DNA of 42,911 nucleotides, taken from the NCBI RefSeq assembly GCF_009711055.1, contig NZ_WMJY01000025.1, positions 1 to 42,911 on the forward strand, in the 5' to 3' direction. The first letter of the stretch is position 1, and each line of letters opens with the position of its first letter. Position numbers and translations under genes: made by a program. This stretch comes from Myroides pelagicus (GTDB taxonomy: Bacteria > Bacteroidota > Bacteroidia > Flavobacteriales > Flavobacteriaceae). Under the pieces are notes generated by a model. That model was given only the letters and a program-made list of their open reading frames with translations. It searched no databases and was not told the DNA's origin. Shown here piece after piece: positions 35,301 to 42,911 of the stretch.

Positions 35301-36620
35301 CTATTTTATAACACCACCCAAAACACTTGTACCATCAGCTTGAGGCAAGGCTAACTTTAAAACCTTAGCTATGCTTGGTGCTATATCTTCTAAGTGAATA
35401 ATCTCTAATTGTTTGCTCTGCTTCATCACAGGAGAAAAAGCAATAAAACCTGTAAATATCTCAGGATTATTTGGGTAGTGACCGTGTTTTCCTCCCTTTG
35501 TAGCAGAAAGTATTTCCCCTTCTTTCTTGTTTGAAAAAGAATAACCTGCTCGTGCAGAAATAGCTAGAGACACCCCTTGTTTGCTTCCTCTAGCCCTTAA
35601 CTGATCTTCTTCTATTAACTCAAACATATCTTGATAGCGCATAGGCAAGTCAAGCAACATTTGCTTAACCTTTCTAACAGTGTGTTTATCAGCCTTGTCT
35701 TTTAGTTCTAAAAACGCACTTCCACCTGTACTGAAGAAATACGCTTGCTCAGCTAACCCTGCATCTTCAAGCCATACATTAGGAGAAATACTCATACTAG
35801 TATTCACAAAACCGTGATCTCCTGTGATAACAATCAAGGATTGCTCATATATTTCACTGCGTTTCAAGGCATCAATTATAGAACCAATGACAAAATCAGC
35901 TCCTGCGATAGCTCGTTTAACCTCTATACCTTCCCTACCTACCGCATGTTGAGCTCCATCTGTATTTGGCAAATGAACCGTCAATAGATTAGGTTTGTAT
36001 TCTTCTAAGATAAAAACTGCTGCCCGACCAAGGTTTTGATCCATAGCCAAACTACTTAAATTATACTTATCCTGATCAACCTCTCCGATAGCCTTTGTCA
36101 GAATCTCTTCAAATAAACCTTGAGGATGAGCGTATTTTAATGTAGCAGACAGACGATCCATTGGTTGCTTAAAATTCCAAATTTCAGGAATATTATAGTC
36201 AATAAAATCATTGTGTAGCGATATCGGCCACGATACAGCAGCTGTAGTTAAACCCTGCTGTTTTGCGGCTTGCCAAAGCGTTGGTGCTTTGACAGACTTG
36301 CTATCATAAATCCATTGTCCAGGATTGCCATCTTCCCCAATAGTCGTGTTGTAATATACCTTATGCTGATAAGGCAAAGTTCCTGTAATCAAAGTCGTAT
36401 GTGAAGGATAAGTCACCGAAGGGAAAATAGTTTTTACACCTTTAGCATTAACTCCTTGTTCGGCTAACCATTGAATATTAGGAGTAGGCATTGTATTATC
36501 CTTATAAAACTCAGGTCTAAAACCATCAATACTGACTAAGACAACATGTTCTATTTGCTGTGCTGTAGCCGAAGCTACAGACAAGCAAATAGTGGTTATA
36601 AAATAAATAATTCTCTTCAT
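35301..36620 (-). CDS. Nucleotide pyrophosphatase/phosphodiesterase (NPP-type, alkaline phosphatase superfamily)
   Basis: 439 aa with a Sec signal peptide (cleavage after ASATA, residue 20), so periplasmic or exported. The NPP fold markers are present: VSIDGFRPEF with metal-binding Asp32, the nucleophile Thr70 in FPSVTYPSHTTLITG, HLPNTDGAQHAVG with Asp221 and His225, ITGDHGF with Asp268 and His269, and KGGKHGHYP near residue 378. NPP enzymes hydrolyse pyrophosphate or phosphodiester bonds in nucleotides, nucleotide sugars or lysophospholipids using two zinc ions. Its start codon overlaps the SusD stop by one base, so it is translated with the uptake system, which suggests it prepares or processes the imported substrate. 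Confidence 0.92.
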   Translation of the reverse strand: MKRIIYFITTICLSVASATAQQIEHVVLVSIDGFRPEFYKDNTMPTPNIQWLAEQGVNAKGVKTIFPSVTYPSHTTLITGTLPYQHKVYYNTTIGEDGNPGQWIYDSKSVKAPTLWQAAKQQGLTTAAVSWPISLHNDFIDYNIPEIWNFKQPMDRLSATLKYAHPQGLFEEILTKAIGEVDQDKYNLSSLAMDQNLGRAAVFILEEYKPNLLTVHLPNTDGAQHAVGREGIEVKRAIAGADFVIGSIIDALKRSEIYEQSLIVITGDHGFVNTSMSISPNVWLEDAGLAEQAYFFSTGGSAFLELKDKADKHTVRKVKQMLLDLPMRYQDMFELIEEDQLRARGSKQGVSLAISARAGYSFSNKKEGEILSATKGGKHGHYPNNPEIFTGFIAFSPVMKQSKQLEIIHLEDIAPSIAKVLKLALPQADGTSVLGGVIK

Positions 36621-38032
36621 TATTTTAAAATTGGCATTACATACGGACTTGTCTTATTAGTCACTAACACGCGATTCATATCATACGCCATAGTTACCTC
36701 TTGGGTAACAGGATCAACACTAAAATCATCCAAACCGTAATCCAAAGGAATAAAAGCAGGAATTAAAGCCTTTGTATATTCAGCTGTTACATGTGTATTA
36801 TTACCTGCTTCAATTTGAGAAATGGGGTATTTAATTCCTAAATCTGCTAAACGTCTTCCTTCACTGATAAACACTTCTTGTCTCATCAAATATACTAAGT
36901 ACAATACCTCATCTATTGAACTAGCCTTTGCTATTTGGTCAGTTGTTATGCTCGTGCCTGAAACAGTATATACCTTAACTTTTCCTTGTTGTCTGTCCAA
37001 TACCAAACCTTCGCGAACAGGCGCCTCCGCGTCAAACTTTACACCAACAGCTGTCAATGGATAATCATCTCGCTTACCACCATTTCTCTTTTCACGACTA
37101 TCATCAACCATCATTGTTGGGCGAGTTTGAATAATTTGAAGTACTTTATAGAGTTCTTCTTTAGCCAAATCCACTATTCCATCAGCAATAGCTAACTCAG
37201 CTAAAATCAAATGAGCTTCTTCAACTTTAGCTAAAGCCACAGCTTTTTGATCACTAGCTGGTACTCCTACAGAGAAAAACTTAGGATCCAAAAAATCCAA
37301 ACGCGGCAAAGGAGCTAATCGATTAGGTAAGGCATCAAAGGTTGCATTTTGCATTTCATTTGCTACCCCATTTTCACCGTCAAAAGTCACTTTATAAAGC
37401 AATTGATTATTAGCACTTGCCAGTTGAGCATATTGTTTTGCTTGTTCGCGATTACCTAATCGATAATTAGCACGAGCTAATAGTAGAGCATACGCTTGTT
37501 TGTTTTCGACTTCTTCACTAAGTGCATAAGCAGTCTCAAGACTTGATACACTCAACTTCAACAATTCTTGTGAAGAAGCAACTGGACCTAGACTAGTTGT
37601 TGGTAAACCAACAAATAACTCTCCTGCTAATAAAAAAGAATACCCTTTGCAAAAATGCATAAAAGCAATTTCTGATTGCGTCAGCTTTTCATCTTTAGGC
37701 AAAACCGTTTCTAATCCATAAACAGCCATTTCACGCAAAGCTTGAATACTCGCCTGTAGGCGATCAACATCAGGATCGAAATAGTCAATTTGAGGAATAT
37801 CGAAGACCTTAGTATATTGAGAGTAATTGTTGTAATAATTATCAGAAGTAATTTCTGTATTAATTACAACCGAGTTGGTCGTCAGTGCTAATTGCTTTTT
37901 TAGACCGACAATCCAGCTCTTGCCAGCGTAAGGTCTATCTAAATAATTATCTTCAGTCACATAAGGATTATCTACACAGCCCGTTAGAGAAAAACTAAAA
38001 GCTAAGACTGCTAGGCATATTATTTTTTTCAT
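36620..38032 (-). CDS. SusD/RagB-like outer-membrane lipoprotein
   Basis: 470 aa from the ATG at 38032; an in-frame ATG four codons earlier (38044) gives MITSMKKII, but MKKIICLAVLAFSFSLTGC is a cleaner lipoprotein signal with Cys19. The mature protein has the helix-rich SusD fold with TPR-like segments (LSVSSLETAYALSEEVENKQAYALLLARANYRLGNREQAKQYAQLA). The C-terminal region contains the YLMRQEVFISEGRRLADLGIKYP motif typical of the family. SusD lipoproteins cap the SusC channel from the cell surface and capture substrate. It follows the SusC stop closely and overlaps the next gene by one base. Confidence 0.93.
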   Translation of the reverse strand: MKKIICLAVLAFSFSLTGCVDNPYVTEDNYLDRPYAGKSWIVGLKKQLALTTNSVVINTEITSDNYYNNYSQYTKVFDIPQIDYFDPDVDRLQASIQALREMAVYGLETVLPKDEKLTQSEIAFMHFCKGYSFLLAGELFVGLPTTSLGPVASSQELLKLSVSSLETAYALSEEVENKQAYALLLARANYRLGNREQAKQYAQLASANNQLLYKVTFDGENGVANEMQNATFDALPNRLAPLPRLDFLDPKFFSVGVPASDQKAVALAKVEEAHLILAELAIADGIVDLAKEELYKVLQIIQTRPTMMVDDSREKRNGGKRDDYPLTAVGVKFDAEAPVREGLVLDRQQGKVKVYTVSGTSITTDQIAKASSIDEVLYLVYLMRQEVFISEGRRLADLGIKYPISQIEAGNNTHVTAEYTKALIPAFIPLDYGLDDFSVDPVTQEVTMAYDMNRVLVTNKTSPYVMPILK

Positions 38033-38047
38033 CGATGTAATCATAGT

Positions 38048-41000
38048 TTAAAAGTTAACTTTAATAGATCCTAAAAATTGACGAGGAGCAGAATAAGTTG
38101 CATAAGCAATCCCCCCTGTAGAAGCACCACCTTGTCCTTGTGCAGCACCACTAATGGTTGCCTCTGGATCAAAAGAAGACGAGGTAAAGTTGAATGGATT
38201 ACTCACTGTTAATCCAAATGTTACACTTTTATAAAATTGCTTGTCGGCAGGGCGATATGCATAAGTAAGACCAATAGTACGTATTTTCAAATAATCTGTC
38301 TTTTCAACAAAGCGATTGGTCATATTTAACCAGTTTTTTCGACCATTAGCTTCGATTTCCCCAGCAGGAATAAAGTCTTCGGAAGCGCCATAATAGTATC
38401 TAAACTGTGCATCCCAATTTGCTGCATAAGCACCTGTTTGATAATTGGCATTGGCAAATAAATTAAAATCTTTATACCTTAAATTCAAACCTAAATTACC
38501 AAACATCTTAGGAATAGTTGTACCTAAATACGACTGAGGCGTTGTACTTTCCAATACGCCGTTCTCATCGAACACTCCGTAATTTCCACGAATAAATCCA
38601 ACTGGCTGACCTTCTTCTACGACCGTTTGCAACGTACGTGAACTAAAGCCATTGATATTAAATGCTGGAGCACCACCAGTACTCAACACTTGATTACTCA
38701 AAGTATTCAACGATCCATTAACCATCAAAGTCCAATCAGCTTTATCAATAGCAACAACGGATAAGTTTAACTCAAAACCTTTGTTTTCAATCTCACCAAT
38801 ATTATACAATTGACTCTTTGTGTATCCCGAAGACGGTGCTGGTGGTACATAAAATAAAGCATCTTTTGTTTTAGAATAATAGTATCCTACCCCTAGCGTT
38901 ACGCGATTATTCCAAACAGAGAAATCTACACCACCTTCCCATGTATGGGTTTTTTCTGGTCTAAGATCATCATTACCTGGTTGTGCAAACTGAGCTGCTT
39001 GATCCCCTTCAAAGCCATCAAAAGAGATTGTTTTTTCATTGGCATAAGCAGGAGGTAAATTTCCTGCTACTCCATAACTACCTCTAAGACGTACTGAATT
39101 AAATAACGCTGTTGGAAACCACTGCTCTTGAGATAATAAATAAGACACTCCTGCTTTAGGATAATACTGTGTACCTATGTTCTTACCAAATGACGGATTA
39201 CGATCTCCTCTAACCCCTAAATCTAAAAAAAGCTTATCCTTATAACCAATATTCTCTTGTATATAAAAACCGTAGTTCAATACCTCAGCAATATACTCTT
39301 CGCTAGTACGAATGGCAGCCTCAGAGATAGAATGTGCTCCATCGCGTATATTCGTACCCTTGATCAAAGTCTGTTTATCAGAATTTCTAAACAATTGTCC
39401 ACCTACAGTTGTAATGAAAGAAAAATCGTTTAACTTTAATGTATGCTGCCCATTGAATTCAAGAGTCAGACCGATGTATTTACGCTGTGTTTTAGTAATA
39501 TTTCCTTGATCCGTAATCTCTTGTCCTTTTGTTAGTGACAGATATTCATTGGTTTGGATATCGTTTTGATCTTGAATGCGATAGTCTAGTCCTCCTACAA
39601 GTTTAAAGCTCAAATTCTCAAGTGGATTATATTTGAATTGCTGAGAAGTGGTAAATCGATTGACATTAATACTATTGTCCTGTAAACGCTCTGCATTACT
39701 CACAAAGTCTTTCATTAGATCGAATTCAGCAGTGTCCATTTCGTCAAGTCTATTATTAAATCCAGGACCTGTAAACTTAGAAGCACCATCTTCTGCAAAC
39801 CATAACCCTGTATAACCACCTTGATTACCGTTTCTATTTCTCTTGTACTTATTATAAACGTAAAGGAAAGAACTTTCATAAGCAACCGTTTCTGAAAGCT
39901 TTGCTCTAAATCCAGAACTTAAATCAAAGCGTTGGTTCTCATTTTGGTTATGGATTTGAACCCCTGAAGAGTTTTTAAAACTCGTAGCAAAGTTATAACC
40001 AAATCCACTATCTGACTCTCCGTTTAAGTTCAAGCGGTATTTTTGATAAAAGCCATTTTGAAACAACAAATCCTTTGTACGCTCAAAATACAAGAAGTCT
40101 GTTGTTGGTGTTTCTACCCCCATCTCTGTATGTATATTCACATACGTACCTGGCATTCCTCTCTTTTTAGTAAAGATTTGGATTACACCGTTGGCAGCAT
40201 CGGATCCATACATCGTCGTAGCAGCACCACCATTGATAAATTCAATCTTCTCAATATTATCCACTGGAATATCAGCTATTGAACTCATTGAAGAGCCTTG
40301 AACACTTCCTCCTAAAGCAGTTCTAGTATTATTATTATCTAAACGAACTCCATCGATATAAATAATTGGTGTACTACTTAAAAAAGCAGAGTTTACACCT
40401 CTTGAGCGTATCAAAGAAGTAGAACCACTCTGTCCACCTGTCAAATTAATCTGTGCATTAGGCAATTGAGTTGCCAATAACTGATCTACTCGTTGAGAAG
40501 GTAATTTATCAATATCGGTAGCCTTAATCACTGTCACATTATTAGCCAATCGCTTACGCTGCATATCTGCTCCTTGACCAGTTACTACAATTTCATTTAG
40601 CATCTCCGTAAACTCGTGGAGTTGCAAATGAATTTTACTTGTACTCCTAGAGAATGTCTGAGTTATCGTTTTATACCCTGTATAAGAAAAGATAACGGTC
40701 ACCGGAGCCTCTTTAGTCTTTAATTCAAAGTTTCCATTAATATCCGTAGTGGCAACATATCTATTAGCCGTATCTCTAATATCAACTCCAATAAGTGGCT
40801 GTTGCTGTTCATCAAAAATACGTCCACGTAGAACTAAATCTTTCTGCTGCTGTTGAGATTCACGCACTAAAATCTTCTTCCCCTCATGTTTGAATTCTAG
40901 ATTAGAAGACTGTGCCATTAAATCTAACAAGTGATTTACTTCAAACTCCCCAGATAAATCGAATGGTTGGTTTAATCCGATTGAATCTGAAAGGTATACA

Positions 41001-41194
41001 AAGCGATTATCGGTTGTTTTCTCCACTACTTTAATAATGTCTCGCAAAGTAGTTGGTGCATTAATCTTTACTTTGTCTATCGCTAAGAGTGTCTCAAGAT
41101 GACCGTCGTTATCTGTAGTATGAGACCACCTATCAGCTGCTTGTGTAGTAAGTGCAGCAAAGCACACACAAGCGAGTAAATACTTTTTTTTCAT
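38048..41194 (-). CDS. SusC/RagA-family TonB-dependent transducer with STN domain
   Basis: 1048 aa. Signal peptide (residues 1-20), an STN (secretin and TonB N-terminus) signalling domain (~42-110), a CarboxypepD_reg-like beta domain (~120-195), a plug domain (~200-320) with the SusC signature AANGVIQIFTKKRG-like stretch, and a 22-strand barrel to the end with the terminal Phe (VNF). It takes up a substrate too large for porins, energised by TonB. The STN domain is the one that contacts FecR anti-sigma factors and marks the protein as a transducer, which fits its place in one operon with fecR and an ECF sigma gene. It starts 19 nt after the sigma gene. Confidence 0.95.
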   Translation of the reverse strand: MKKKYLLACVCFAALTTQAADRWSHTTDNDGHLETLLAIDKVKINAPTTLRDIIKVVEKTTDNRFVYLSDSIGLNQPFDLSGEFEVNHLLDLMAQSSNLEFKHEGKKILVRESQQQQKDLVLRGRIFDEQQQPLIGVDIRDTANRYVATTDINGNFELKTKEAPVTVIFSYTGYKTITQTFSRSTSKIHLQLHEFTEMLNEIVVTGQGADMQRKRLANNVTVIKATDIDKLPSQRVDQLLATQLPNAQINLTGGQSGSTSLIRSRGVNSAFLSSTPIIYIDGVRLDNNNTRTALGGSVQGSSMSSIADIPVDNIEKIEFINGGAATTMYGSDAANGVIQIFTKKRGMPGTYVNIHTEMGVETPTTDFLYFERTKDLLFQNGFYQKYRLNLNGESDSGFGYNFATSFKNSSGVQIHNQNENQRFDLSSGFRAKLSETVAYESSFLYVYNKYKRNRNGNQGGYTGLWFAEDGASKFTGPGFNNRLDEMDTAEFDLMKDFVSNAERLQDNSINVNRFTTSQQFKYNPLENLSFKLVGGLDYRIQDQNDIQTNEYLSLTKGQEITDQGNITKTQRKYIGLTLEFNGQHTLKLNDFSFITTVGGQLFRNSDKQTLIKGTNIRDGAHSISEAAIRTSEEYIAEVLNYGFYIQENIGYKDKLFLDLGVRGDRNPSFGKNIGTQYYPKAGVSYLLSQEQWFPTALFNSVRLRGSYGVAGNLPPAYANEKTISFDGFEGDQAAQFAQPGNDDLRPEKTHTWEGGVDFSVWNNRVTLGVGYYYSKTKDALFYVPPAPSSGYTKSQLYNIGEIENKGFELNLSVVAIDKADWTLMVNGSLNTLSNQVLSTGGAPAFNINGFSSRTLQTVVEEGQPVGFIRGNYGVFDENGVLESTTPQSYLGTTIPKMFGNLGLNLRYKDFNLFANANYQTGAYAANWDAQFRYYYGASEDFIPAGEIEANGRKNWLNMTNRFVEKTDYLKIRTIGLTYAYRPADKQFYKSVTFGLTVSNPFNFTSSSFDPEATISGAAQGQGGASTGGIAYATYSAPRQFLGSIKVNF

Positions 41195-41213
41195 CGTGTT
41201 GAGTTGTTTGTTT

Positions 41214-41801
41214 CTATAGTTTATTTTTAGTTAAATACCTTTCAATAATGCGCATAGCATTATACATATGACTTTCCACTGTCTTGACTGAGATTCCTAA
41301 AATCTCGGCTACTTGCTTATATTTCATTCCATCAATTCGACACATTTCAAAGACACGCAACGACTGAGGAGGAATATGTGATAGAACATTGAGCATATAC
41401 TTTTTAGTATGTGCCTCTTGTTCTCTACCAATGATCTTATCTTCTATATTCCCTTCTGGAAGAGCATACTCATGCTCATCAGTATTGATCTGCAATAACC
41501 CTAAACGTGTACGAGCAGTATCCTTGAGCAACATATTTTTAACCATGGTAAAAACATAGACCTTAGGAGATTTGACTTCTGTTAACTTCTCTCTGTTAAT
41601 CCACAGATAATAAAAAGCATCTGAGATTTTCTCTTCAATGGTGTAAAAGTCTTTTTCATAGCTTCTAGCGAATCGACACAAATAATCATAATACTTTGTA
41701 TAAAACAACTCAAGAGCTTTCTCATCACCTAAAGTAATTCGATCAAACAGCAAACAATCTTCTTGTTCAGCTGTCTGTTTGGACTTATTATTTAAAATCA
41801 T
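41214..41801 (-). CDS. ECF RNA polymerase sigma factor
   Basis: 195 aa. Sigma region 2 lies at about residues 28-90 (LFYTKYYDYLCRFARSYEKDFYTIEEKISDAFYYLWINREKL) and region 4 at about 135-190 (LSHIPPQSLRVFEMCRIDGMKYKQVAEILGISVKTVESHMYNAMRII). This is the FecI-like group common in Bacteroidota, which drives its neighbouring SusC/D operon. Its ATG lies inside the last codons of fecR (CATGAT), giving a 14-nt overlap and likely translational coupling. It should be held inactive by the FecR protein until the SusC transducer is loaded. Confidence 0.95.
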   Translation of the reverse strand: MILNNKSKQTAEQEDCLLFDRITLGDEKALELFYTKYYDYLCRFARSYEKDFYTIEEKISDAFYYLWINREKLTEVKSPKVYVFTMVKNMLLKDTARTRLGLLQINTDEHEYALPEGNIEDKIIGREQEAHTKKYMLNVLSHIPPQSLRVFEMCRIDGMKYKQVAEILGISVKTVESHMYNAMRIIERYLTKNKL

Positions 41802-42747
41802 GAGGGGTTAATTTATAGACATTATTGGGGTTAGTTTGGATACTTGTATGGGTAATAAAGCTCAAAGAAGTCAATAATTCTTCTAAAGAAAGATGAGTAA
41901 AACTTCCTGTTACTTTTAATTTCTTTAAAGCTTGATCCTCGACAATAATTGTGCATTGATAATATCGCTCTATCTTGTCTAGTGCGTCAATTAAAGGATC
42001 TTGATTAAAAGTTAAATCAACATCACTAAGCCAGTTCAATTGTGTACTCACTTCCAGCTTTGTCTTTTTTAATTCACCTACCTTTGGTTTCCACAAAAGC
42101 TTTTCATTAGGTGCCAGCTCTATAGTTGTTCCGTTATTTAGTTTAGCAACTACCTTTCCTGAAATAAGTGCAATTTCTTTTGTACGTGTATTTGTATTAA
42201 CCGAGAAGACAGTTCCCAATACCTCAACGTCAAAATCAAGATGACGAACAATAAACTTACGTTGAGCTTCATGAGCTACTTCAAAATAAGCCTCGCCTTC
42301 CAAACACAATAGACGCTTATCATCGTTAAAATAGGTCGTGATTTCCGTGTCAGGACGCAATACTACAAGACTTCCATCTTCTAATCGAATGCGCTTATTC
42401 ACAGGCGTATAATTTGTAAAGGTTTGTTTAAGTACAGTCTCACTCGTAGTAGCCGAACTGCTATAAGAAAACAAAAACAGTAAACCAACAACCATAAAAA
42501 CAGCTATACTCGCTACATATAAATATGGTTTTGAAAAAGATAATGCGAACCTCTTTTTTTGATAAGAGCTAGCTAATACCTCGCTATTAGTAGGATAATT
42601 TCCCCAAATCTTGTGATAGCGTGTATACAACTTATTCAACTCTTGATCAAAGAGCATATCTATTTCAAAACTTATCCCTTGCTCTTCACTCAATTCTTGA
42701 TTTAAATATTGAATACACCTTTTGATCTTTTCCTCTTCTGTCTGCAT
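41788..42747 (-). CDS. FecR-family anti-sigma factor
   Basis: 319 aa. A cytoplasmic N-terminal helical region (residues ~1-70) for binding the sigma factor, one transmembrane helix (~75-95), a periplasmic FecR beta domain (~110-205, with RIRLEDGSLVVLRPDTEITT and LEGEAYFEVAHEAQRKFIVRHLDFDVEVLGTVFSV) and a C-terminal DUF4974 domain (~245-316) that resembles an STN domain and contacts the transducer. It sits before, not after, its sigma factor, the reverse of the usual order. It is the first gene of the five-gene operon; I found no convincing promoter box upstream. Confidence 0.95.
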   Translation of the reverse strand: MQTEEEKIKRCIQYLNQELSEEQGISFEIDMLFDQELNKLYTRYHKIWGNYPTNSEVLASSYQKKRFALSFSKPYLYVASIAVFMVVGLLFLFSYSSSATTSETVLKQTFTNYTPVNKRIRLEDGSLVVLRPDTEITTYFNDDKRLLCLEGEAYFEVAHEAQRKFIVRHLDFDVEVLGTVFSVNTNTRTKEIALISGKVVAKLNNGTTIELAPNEKLLWKPKVGELKKTKLEVSTQLNWLSDVDLTFNQDPLIDALDKIERYYQCTIIVEDQALKKLKVTGSFTHLSLEELLTSLSFITHTSIQTNPNNVYKLTPHDFK

Positions 42748-42886
42748 AAAGTAATTTTAATGTGCTTTCTAATAAGTGTCAAAAAAGTACAAAAACACTG
42801 ATACTATAAGGTTATGTGATTGTAAAGTAATGGTTAAGTACTACTCAAATTAAAGACACATAAAAAGGACTAAAAATCGAGTAGGA

Positions 42887-42909
42887 GGCTGAAGATTATT
42901 TCTTCAGCC
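42887..42909. other. Hairpin at the window edge
   Basis: Nine-base perfect stem (GGCTGAAGA / TCTTCAGCC) with a TTATT loop. It has the size of a terminator for a gene beyond the right edge, but the flanking T run cannot be judged because the window ends 2 nt later. Confidence 0.4.
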
Positions 42910-42911
42910 GA

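Noticed and set aside
42748..42911. ECF-type autoregulated promoter upstream of fecR
   Set aside because: Self-activation is likely from the operon design, but no recognisable -35/-10 pair for this sigma group or TAnnTTTG box was found, so no site is annotated.

Overview
This AT-rich window carries Bacteroidota hallmarks: a SusC/SusD pair with a FecR/ECF sigma switch, Bacteroidota-type -7 boxes (TAnnTTTG), few Shine-Dalgarno sequences, many lipoproteins, and a TPR-type histidine kinase with a LuxR-type regulator. The gene set fits a Flavobacteriaceae chromosome, perhaps Myroides-like; the genus is a guess. No rRNA, tRNA, CRISPR array, transposase or phage gene was seen.

Layout. (1) 0.1-3.1 kb: a lipoprotein and an exported MORN/YwqK-like repeat protein. 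(2) 3.3-10.6 kb: two giant cytoplasmic proteins (1312 and 1081 aa) that are paralogues; the larger ends in a DUF3859-like beta domain. (3) 10.8-14.1 kb: a PhoX-like phosphatase lipoprotein followed by an imelysin-like/di-heme peroxidase fusion, with a strong hairpin between them. (4) 14.9-22.1 kb: a tight four-gene operon: a 189-aa protein with a double zinc ribbon, a 1287-aa protein starting with the same double ribbon, a DUF1266-like protein and a 699-aa TPR-like protein. (5) 22.3-26.5 kb: two unknown proteins and a two-component system. (6) 26.8-33.5 kb: a BetT-like BCCT transporter, a DUF3179 membrane protein, a nhaA-DUF389 operon and a Blc-like lipocalin. (7) 34.0-42.7 kb: chrA, then a five-gene operon fecR > ECF sigma > SusC > SusD > nucleotide pyrophosphatase/phosphodiesterase.

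How the parts may work together. The right-hand operon reads as a self-contained trans-envelope signalling and uptake unit: the SusC carries an N-terminal signalling (STN) domain, the FecR/sigma pair would respond to it, and the periplasmic phosphodiesterase hints at a nucleotide-like or phosphodiester substrate. Regions 2 and 4 are the best candidate for an undescribed system: six soluble proteins with no signal peptide and no recognisable catalytic domain, dominated by long alpha-helical scaffolds, zinc ribbons and repeats, all on one strand but split by the phosphatase/peroxidase pair. That they act together is inference from proximity and shared style.

Non-coding features include several clear intrinsic terminators, a perfect 24-bp palindrome over the start region of one gene, an AT-rich inverted repeat ahead of the zinc-ribbon operon, and two copies (14.5 and 33.7 kb, opposite orientation) of a roughly 95-bp dispersed repeat with interleaved inverted arms.
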